From Basidiobolus heterosporus B8920 (lineage: Eukaryota; Basidiobolomycota; Basidiobolomycetes; Basidiobolales; Basidiobolaceae), in assembly GCA_000697455.1 (NCBI GenBank), contig JNET01035261.1:1-13652 (forward strand): a DNA stretch of 13,652 nt. The letters are read 5' to 3'. The translations under genes and the position numbers were made by a program. Positions 7,512 through 13,652 of the stretch are shown in pieces (the stretch's first letter is position 1; every line of letters starts with the position of its first letter). The notes under the pieces were generated by a model. The model did not search any database. It worked only from the letters and a program-made list of their open reading frames with translations, and was not told the origin of the DNA.

Positions 7512-7829
7512 TCACAATTCCTCAACGTACTTGGCCATCTCAGCAACCTCTTCATACTGAAGACTCATCGCTCTTTCCATCTCTCCTTCAGCATATAACT
7601 CCTTCATACAGTCTAAACATCTAGCCATATCCCGGAATCTTCGCTGACTGTTTGAAAAACATTGAAGATTCTTGGTTTCTCCACACAACGAACATACAAG
7701 TTCTGAGCTAGGAGAAGGCGTACATGTTCGACAGCTTGGTGTTTTACTCCTTGAAAGATTGCTTTTCGCAAGTTGTGACTTTGAGAAACTCTCAACAGGC
7801 TTGGTTTTCTTGCAGCTGTGGCAGTACAT
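7512..7829 (-). CDS. Stand-alone Stc1-domain (LIM-like double zinc) protein
   Basis: A single exon encodes 105 residues. Four CxxC pairs are visible: Cys3/6, Cys33/36, Cys46/49 and Cys71/74. They form two similar halves, CHSCKKTKPVESFSKSQL and CSLCGETKNLQCFSNSQRR, the second followed by DMARCLDC. The repeated C-x2-C...FS.(S)Q pattern is the hallmark of the Stc1 domain. In Schizosaccharomyces pombe, Stc1 bridges the Argonaute complex to the CLRC histone H3K9 methyltransferase complex during RNAi-directed heterochromatin formation; other fungal proteins with this domain are mostly uncharacterised. Here the domain occupies residues 2-76, leaving only an acidic helical tail (EGEMERAMSLQYEEVAEM...). 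Pombe Stc1 is about twice as long, so this is a minimal version or lacks an upstream exon. The frame stays open a little upstream of the ATG; I chose the only Met before the first Cys. Confidence 0.85.
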   Translation of the reverse strand: MYCHSCKKTKPVESFSKSQLAKSNLSRSKTPSCRTCTPSPSSELVCSLCGETKNLQCFSNSQRRFRDMARCLDCMKELYAEGEMERAMSLQYEEVAEMAKYVEEL

Positions 7830-8334
7830 CTCGACTCGAGATACACAATATATAGCACAACCTTTCCGGCGGATTTCTTAGGATATATATCTGAAGATCA
7901 CCAAAGAGGAATCAGCATTCATCTTGACCGCAGACACTTCATCAAGACATTCATCAGATAAAAGTAGCGGATCTTGACATCGACAGCAAAATCAGTATCT
8001 ATACAACTCAAGACGTCATCCAACTAACGGCGGCGAATTAGCAATGCTACACTCTAGTCTGTCTTAAGAAGAACTAATCTGAGCCATGATTCAGAATAGC
8101 CCCGTCTCCGAATAAATCCTAATGATCATTTTGTTAGTTCCAAAGAGGCTTGTATATTAATCCATTAAAAGATCATTTCAACTTTATCCATTTAAACATG
8201 TCCTGGGTAATCCTTAATATCATATAAATCTCGCATTTTTATGGCAACTCTGACCAGAAAAATAAGGTTATTCGTCAAAACTCTAATTTAGGTATTTCCA
8301 CGATGTGTAACCATGAATATTCCTCACTGAGTAT

Positions 8335-8340
8335 CACGTG
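8335..8340. promoter_or_regulatory. CACGTG E-box
   Basis: A palindromic CACGTG within TATCACGTGTTT, a core site for basic helix-loop-helix factors. A related CACATG box lies at 8440-8445. In animals V-ATPase genes are driven by TFEB through CACGTG-type sites; extending that to this fungus is speculation. Confidence 0.3.
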
Positions 8341-8499
8341 TTTCTAATCTGAAGTTATCGCCCATAGCGGATATAGCCATTAATCAATATCACGATTGGT
8401 TCATTAATTGAATTCGCTATGTGCAGGTGATTTGATGATCACATGATGTTGCCCATGGTGGGTACATCAGATTTATCCACTCTCATGCATATATCTCTT

Positions 8500-8509
8500 A
8501 TTGGCCAAT
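8500..8509. promoter_or_regulatory. Palindromic double CCAAT box (ATTGGCCAAT)
   Basis: ATTGGCCAAT is a perfect 10-bp palindrome holding CCAAT on both strands, the site of the heterotrimeric HAP/NF-Y factor. It lies 15 bp upstream of TATAAA (8525-8530), closer than usual for CCAAT boxes. Confidence 0.4.
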
Positions 8510-8524
8510 TATCACGCCACATAC

Positions 8525-8530
8525 TATAAA
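8525..8530 (+). promoter_or_regulatory. TATA box of the V-ATPase E gene
   Basis: TATAAA, 228 nt upstream of the ATG at 8758. It predicts transcription start around 8555-8560. Confidence 0.4.
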
Positions 8531-8757
8531 CCGGCTATATGGAGTATTATTGTGTGTAATCTGTGGCAATACACCTAGATCATTTTGCTTTCCAAAGTCC
8601 TTTTAACAAGCCCTCAAGCAGTTCAGAGATTTTTTAGCACACCGTTCATACTCTTCACACTTATCTTTCTTTCTCGGTAAAATAAGGTATTTTTTGAAAC
8701 AGAAATTGAGAAACCCTTGTAGCAGAAACAAGTCTAATATACTTCCCAATAGCAAAC

Positions 8758-9444
8758 ATGTCCAGACCTCTTAACGACCAAGAAGTTCTCAACGAGATGA
8801 ACAAGATGGTGGCCTTCATCAAGCAAGAGGCCCAGGAGAAGGCTCGTGAAATTAAGGTCAAGGCCGATGAAGAGTTCAACATCGAAAAAGCTAAACTCAT
8901 TCGCCAGGAATCCATCAACATCGATACCGCCTTCGATCGTAAGGTTAAACAAGCCGACGTTCAACGCCGTATTGCTCAGTCTAATGTCATCAACAAATCT
9001 CGTCTCCAATTGCTAGCTACCCGTCAGCAATTGTTGAACGATCTTTTCAACGAAGCTACTGAGCGTCTTAAGTCTGTCTCTCAAGATAAGGCAAGCTACC
9101 AAGTTCTTATCAAGGACTTGATCCTCCAAGGTCTTTACCAGCTCATGGACAAAAAGGTTCACCTTATCTGTCGCCAAGCTGATGTCTCTATTGTGGAAAG
9201 CGCCCTTAAGGAGGCCCAACAAGAATACAAGAAGGCATTCAATACTTCTGTTGAGATCACCATTGACCGAGATGAATTCCTTCCCAAGGACTCTAACGGT
9301 GGTGTCATCTTGTCATCCCTTGAGGGACGTATCAAGTGCCATAACACTCTCGAATCTCGCTTGGAGTTATTGAAAGATCAAATGCTCCCCGATATTCGTT
9401 ACATGTTGTTCGGACATTCACCTTCTCGTAAATTCTTTAACTAG
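8758..9444 (+). CDS. VMA4: V-type proton ATPase subunit E
   Basis: An uninterrupted frame of 228 residues, the usual length for the family (about 226-233). Subunit E is part of the peripheral stalk of the V1 sector, pairing with subunit G to hold the catalytic A3B3 head against rotation during proton pumping into vacuoles and endosomes. The N-terminal half is a long charged helix (MSRPLNDQEVLNEMNKMVAF onwards, to about residue 105). The C-terminal half is the globular domain, with GGVILSSLEGRIKCHNTLE and RLELLKDQMLPDIRYMLFG well matched to the family signature. It has no intron, unlike most neighbours, and its codons favour C- and G-ending forms (GTC, ATC, AAG, CGT), which suggests strong expression. 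AATAAA hexamers follow at 9533 and 9551. Whether this is the only copy in the genome cannot be seen. Confidence 0.98.
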   Translation: MSRPLNDQEVLNEMNKMVAFIKQEAQEKAREIKVKADEEFNIEKAKLIRQESINIDTAFDRKVKQADVQRRIAQSNVINKSRLQLLATRQQLLNDLFNEATERLKSVSQDKASYQVLIKDLILQGLYQLMDKKVHLICRQADVSIVESALKEAQQEYKKAFNTSVEITIDRDEFLPKDSNGGVILSSLEGRIKCHNTLESRLELLKDQMLPDIRYMLFGHSPSRKFFN

Positions 9445-9803
9445 AGTAGTTTAATTAGTTACATTATGATACGATACCATGGTATATCCAAGCGAAGCCT
9501 TCCTCACTTCATCAGCACCTTCCTAATATGAAAATAAACTCTAAATCTACAATAAAAACGACATAATTACCAAGGAATCATGAATAGATATTTAACAAGA
9601 AATTTTATATAAGCTAATAAGTATTGTCTGCACAGATACAAACCAATCTAAGTAAAAATTATTATCTAATCTTGAACCCTTTGTGAGCTTTCAAAAGGAA
9701 GTGCACAAATTACTAGCAAAAATTGCTCTCGTGAGAAAGTGACCCACAAGAAATGGGGATGATTTTGCTTCAGTTACGAAAAGCCGAATCTGATGTTCAA
9801 ATA
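9445..9803. other. Convergent intergenic region (VMA4 and TAF5 3' ends)
   Basis: 359 bp without a gene. Plus-strand AATAAA at 9533-9538 and 9551-9556 are candidates for the V-ATPase E 3' end. No perfect hexamer is seen on the minus strand for TAF5; an AATAATAA-like stretch lies near 9660. Confidence 0.5.
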
Positions 9804-12800
9804 TTAATGAGATTTTTCGGGAAGGAATGCTCCACTGGCAAGAACCAGATTTCTTCTAGTGAATTGTACATTGTAGATAGAGGTTCGCTTTGTTGGGAAA
9901 GTCCCCATAAGATCAGCACTAAGAGAGATCGATATGCGATTAGCTGGCTACATATTTATGTGATCATTCATAAACACTATTGGGTACCTTGCGTTGATTA
10001 CCGACGACTTTTTCTCTTTCTTCTTTGCTCTGTAGAAGAGGCAGTAGCTTAGTGAGGGTTCACAACCTTATATTCAAAACAATAATACCAACCCGTCATT
10101 CTGGCTTGCTGAAGAGTCTTTGGATTTCTTTGTAGAGTCGCTAAAAAGGTTCAGTCTAAGTTAACAGCATGACTTGTGCAGTGGCCCAATTATCAGCTTA
10201 CCTAGCAGTCTGATGTTCTTTATGATCCTGGTTATCATTGGTCTTCTTTTCCTCGTCGCTAATGGAAAATCGTTAATTCCACGGGAATATGACATTTTAA
10301 AAGCAACACGTACATGTCCATAGCATCTACTTTCTCATCTTCGGTCGCGCTTTTGAACAAACATGTAAATACTACAATGGAAAAGGTAGGATAATGTGAT
10401 TCAGAGATATACTAACCTATTTGTGCTCTCTTCTCTCGACTGCGATTCACTGATCAAGAAAAATGGAGTAAGACAAACAAATACTCGAGTTGAGGAAGAA
10501 ACATACGCTTACTTGGTTGATTTGATCACACTTGAGGTATCTCTACTTGTCTGCTCGTTCTGGTTATGTTCATTCCTATCTTTTTTCTGGGGGAAATCAG
10601 AGCCTTCCCCGCTTTCCTCTCCCTTTTTTACATCCCAAACTCGGACGGTCCAATCGGAGCTTCCCGATACTAAAACGCTACCCTCACTGCTAAACGATAA
10701 GGAATGAATAGTTCCCTGATGGCCGGTCATCTTTTTGATCTTTCGACCCGATCCCAAGTCCCAAAGAACAATGGATTTATCGTCGCCTAATACAAAATGC
10801 AATTGTCAGTGACAAAATAGTGTCAGCCATTTCTAAATCGATGTTAATACCTGCAGATGCCATGGTTCTTCCGTCTGGTGACACTGCAAGAGAATAGATA
10901 GCACCTAGATGGCCCGTAAACACACGTACGCAGGAACCACGTTGTACATCCCATAGGCGGCATGTTTTATCACTGGATCCGGTGACAAGGTATTTGGAGT
11001 TGGGGTGGAATTTCACACACTACTTTCACGTTTAGTAATGGCCTGAACCTTGGGTAAACTTATGTAGAGACTTACATCAACATCGGATAAATGTCCAGCA
11101 AAGATACGCAATGGAGAAATATGATCACAACTCCAAAGTCTTGCAGTTCGGTCATGAGAAGCTGTGGCAAAATAAAATCCAAACGGACCAAAATCGACAT
11201 CCCAGACCGGGTAATTGTGCCCCTTGTAGCTTACTAGGTTTGTGTAGGTATCCATGCTCCAGAGACGCACTAAAATTCCCAGAGAATAGAAGGATTAATA
11301 TGTACACTCAACTAAAATAGTAAACCTCTCGAGTTACCGGTAGAATCTTCGGAACCGGAAACTAAGTATTTGTTGTCATGACTGAAGCTTAACCCAAACA
11401 CCGGGCCAGAGTGTCCTATGAGCTTTTTGTACTCGTGCCCGTGACGCTCCTTCAACCTGTTTAAATCCGAGACTGCTCGAAGATAGTTGAGTATTCAATT
11501 GAACTCTGATGTCGTTCAAGACCAAACAAGACGCATACCGTCATTAATATGGGCTGGGTTGAAGTTACTCCTAAAGCCTTTAAGCTTCTCCCCTTTCAAA
11601 CTCCAGATCTTAATATAAGATTCGGAAAAACCACCGGCAACTAAGGATGCATCCTCTGTCATAGAGACGCAATTCAGACTGAGAGAAGAAGCCATAAAAT
11701 TAGCAAAAGCCCAAGTTCAATAAATACGAATTAACGACGAACCTTCCGCTAGTGTTGTGGAACGTGTACATGCAAATAGATGGCAAAGCCCCGGGTCCAA
11801 GTTTAAGACGTTTTCTCAGATCAACGATACTATCGATCTCGGTCTGAATATCGAACCCCTTGCTATAAAGATCAACAGACATAAGTGTTTCAGATTTTAG
11901 TTAGTTTATATCAGACATTAAAACGTGATACTCAGACAAATATTGTATACTAACATTGGCGGCAATGGAACATCCTCTCTAGAAGGTCCATCTTGAGAGC
12001 CTTCTATCTTGACTCTTTTGTACTCATCAACAAGTGATGATGCAGTGCTTTCTGCCTCTGGTCCCTAAAAGAAATCTTATTATTATTTCTTCATATCAGA
12101 AAGAACTCTTGTCTAGAGTATACATACGTTGGCACCAGTATCAGCCTTAGCTTTCTCGTCATCCTCTTTTAGTGCACGCTCAACTTCATCCTTGAGAGCG
12201 GGATCGGGGGGAAGTTGGCCAAGTTGTACGGGCTGTTGATTAAACGCCTTCAACTGATGTGTTTTATGCCCAGTAATTCCAACACCTTCTTCCGTTTCTA
12301 TATCAGGGGATGTGTTTGGTTTCCCGGGTGATACTATAGGTTCCCCAGAACAATAAATTCATCAATAAAAATGGAGGAGCACCTAAGCAGCAGTTATTCA
12401 GAAAGAAAGTACCTTGAATGTTTAGATATTGATTCACGATCCTTAGCAAGAGCATGAACTTATTGTCTTGAAGAAAAGATATGAACAACTCAAAGGTAAC
12501 ATTGGTCATCTTGAGGTTGTATTTGTTTTTCCGATAGATCTGTACGAGAGGGTTCTCTTCAACATGTTGGGGTTCGGTAACTGCTTCAAGACGCTGGATG
12601 TCTGGTGTATGAAATTCCTCGTGATCACTCTTGTAAGATTTAAAGAATTTTTGTGCTGAAAGGAGAAAAGAGTTTCTCAAGGTTATTTCAAAACGCGACG
12701 AAAATGGTTTAGCTGGATTCTCTGCTCTCACCTTGTTCTCTATAACCTTTGGAGACCAAATCCAAAAACGCGTGTATATAAATCGGATAGAGCACAACTT

Positions 12801-13167
12801 TGAGTTCACCCTAAAGTGCAATATTTTAAAATTTTAACGAAAGCCTCCAAGCAATTTTCAATAAGGAATTGAGGCGAACTTTGTATAGATCTAAAGAATT
12901 CTCAATCCAACGACGTAAACTCAGGTAACTATCCCCATACGCATCTGGATTTCCTTGTTCTGCTTCGTTATAAAAAAGTAGGTAATCGGGTACCGAGGCT
13001 TCGTCTTGAGAGGTAAAATCGGTTGCCACCAGCTCATTTAAAGATTGTACCTTCGCCTCATGTCGCAGCATGGTTTCCGTCTGCCGGTAACCTTTCTTAC
13101 TAAGATAGTTAAGGACTACTTTATCTGCATCGGGTGAAGTTGTCATTGAAGAGTTAGGTGTACTCAT
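9804..13167 (-). CDS. TAF5: TAF5, WD40 subunit of TFIID (and SAGA)
   Basis: Exons, minus strand: 12880-13167, 12732-12810, 12413-12655, 12128-12333, 11955-12064, 11743-11862, 11539-11678, 11338-11472, 11076-11269, 10851-11019, 10513-10786, 10417-10449, 10314-10349, 10202-10258, 10093-10140, 9988-10029 and 9804-9918, giving 762 residues. TAF5 scaffolds TFIID and, in fungi, SAGA. In order: LisH (about 13-45, [18 protein letters not shown]), NTD2 helical domain (about 75-210, [20 protein letters not shown]), the [18 protein letters not shown] linker, then six WD40 units (about 345-615) such as [20 protein letters not shown]. The last blade is closed by C-terminal [20 protein letters not shown]. 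Between blade and closing strand lies a charged loop of about 110 residues built from five tiny exons; the human loop is far shorter. The first in-frame ATG is at 13167; an upstream GTG frame is ignored. TATATA lies only about 20 nt upstream, so Met8 (13146) could be the start. All 16 introns are GT-AG, 55-92 nt. Confidence 0.97.
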
Positions 13168-13374
13168 TTCCCAGTTAGAATGTGTATATAACACAACTAG
13201 TCAAGCCAAGGAAAACAAGCGGCTAGTCAGTAATGAAATAACTATTGATCAAAATAAGACTGACTCGACGGCTGATGCCGATTGATTTATTCATGTCGCG
13301 TAATTTAACTGTGCCAACAATTTTTTCAAGAAAATGCTGGGTGATTGTATATTATGGATGGAGATATGATTTAG
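13168..13374. other. TAF5 upstream region
   Basis: About 207 bp between TAF5 and the 3' end of the next minus-strand gene. A TATATA stretch (minus-strand TTATATACA near 13183-13191) lies just upstream of the TAF5 ATG. Nothing else stands out. Confidence 0.4.
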
Positions 13375-13412
13375 TTTATTGATTTATTATTTACATGTAT
13401 ATATTATTTACA
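13375..13412 (-). terminator. Tandem polyadenylation signals of a gene entering from the right
   Basis: On the minus strand two TGTAAATA motifs (13405-13412, 13388-13395) are followed by two AATAAA hexamers (13383-13388, 13375-13380). The order of elements matches the light-chain 3' end at 51-71 almost base for base, which supports a genuine 3' end here. Confidence 0.55.
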
Positions 13413-13454
13413 TGAGTAGAACATGCCTAAATGAAAAGTGTGTTAGAGAAAATC

Positions 13455-13588
13455 CTACGTGTTATAGAATCCAGTGGTAATCATGCGCTCAGATTTAAAG
13501 GCCCACTCAGTTTTTTCTTCTTGGTGATTACAATTGAATACCCAAATCCAAGGAAATCTCCATAGAATATCAGGTTATTCAACCGTTT
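13455..13588 (-). CDS. Possible 3' end of an unidentified minus-strand gene
   Basis: Two overlapping minus-strand frames look coding, and I cannot choose between them. One ends at 13481-13483 with GFGYSIVITKKKKLSGPLNL then SA (about 35 residues, open from 13588). The other ends at 13455-13457 with HQEEKTEWAFKSERMITTG then FYNT (about 39 residues, open from 13574). Either could be a last exon spliced to sequence beyond the window. The polyadenylation signals 70-100 nt downstream support a 3' end. No family is recognised. Confidence 0.3.
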
Positions 13589-13652
13589 TCACTCTTAGAA
13601 CAAGGATGAGTTGTATCATCACCGCGCTCAACGAAAATAATCGACAAATTTA

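Larger units (their letters stand above)
7830..8757. other. Divergent promoter region between the Stc1-domain gene and V-ATPase E
   Basis: No gene is supported in these 928 bp. Possible elements are GACGTCAT at 8012-8019 (CRE/ATF-like), an E-box CACGTG at 8335-8340, ATCACATGAT at 8438-8447, a palindromic double CCAAT box at 8500-8509 and TATAAA at 8525-8530. The last two favour rightward transcription into the V-ATPase gene, with a leader of about 200 nt. Confidence 0.5.

Noticed and set aside
7613-7858. Second minus-strand frame over the Stc1-domain gene
   Set aside because: It is the shifted-frame shadow; the Cys pairs and Stc1 motifs are all in the 7512-7829 frame.
9753-10052. Open plus-strand frame of 99 codons
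   Set aside because: It runs antisense over the last TAF5 exons, whose minus-strand product matches the family C-terminus. The plus-strand product has no family features.
13168-13194. Nine-codon upstream extension of TAF5
   Set aside because: The frame begins with GTG, not ATG, and overlaps a TATA-like stretch. The first ATG is at 13167.
1-13652. tRNA or other structured RNA genes
   Set aside because: I looked for GGTTCGA-type T-loops with matching acceptor stems on both strands; the few GTTC hits (near 6784, 8398 and 9881) lack the rest of a cloverleaf.

Overview
The window looks like a piece of an intron-rich, AT-leaning fungal nuclear genome. This rests on short introns (35 of 36 modelled are 52-92 nt), AATAAA-type 3' ends, a fungal-type Stc1 zinc domain, and fungal-like versions of TAF5, casein kinase 1 and the V-ATPase E subunit. 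Intron density (16 in TAF5, 10 in the orphan gene, 3 in the myosin light chain) points away from budding yeasts, towards an early-diverging fungus or a basidiomycete. I cannot name the genus. I see no transposon, virus-like element, CRISPR array, rRNA or tRNA.

Layout, left to right. A 10-bp tandem repeat sits at the extreme left edge. Myosin regulatory light chain (minus, 118-830, 4 exons) and casein kinase 1 delta/epsilon, the Hrr25/Hhp1 type (minus, 1591-3286, 6 exons), lie head to tail. A 933-bp divergent promoter region with an inverted pair of TTAGGG-like motifs separates the kinase from a TMEM42-like membrane protein (plus, 4220-4822, 3 exons). That gene converges on an unrecognised 439-residue, 11-exon, highly charged protein (minus, 5335-7240). 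Behind it is a 105-residue stand-alone Stc1-domain protein (minus, 7512-7829, intronless). A second divergent region of about 930 bp leads to the intronless V-ATPase subunit E gene (plus, 8758-9444), which converges on TAF5 (minus, 9804-13167, 17 exons). At the right edge a minus-strand gene seems to end (polyadenylation signals near 13375-13388), but its product is not identifiable.

The genes do not form a pathway. They are housekeeping or regulatory genes: actomyosin contraction, CK1 signalling, vacuolar acidification and transcription initiation (TFIID/SAGA). The Stc1-domain protein suggests RNAi-linked heterochromatin. All exon models were made by hand from splice consensus, reading-frame continuity and recalled family sequences; none was tested against RNA or a database.

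The most unusual structures are in gene architecture. TAF5 has five consecutive frame-preserving mini-exons encoding a charged loop in its WD40 propeller. The casein kinase gene has a GC-AG intron, and its stop codon lies inside a consensus splice donor. The orphan gene has a probable 8-nt micro-exon, and the light-chain start codon appears to be an exon-ending ATG. The orphan gene and the minimal Stc1 protein are the best candidates for undescribed biology.
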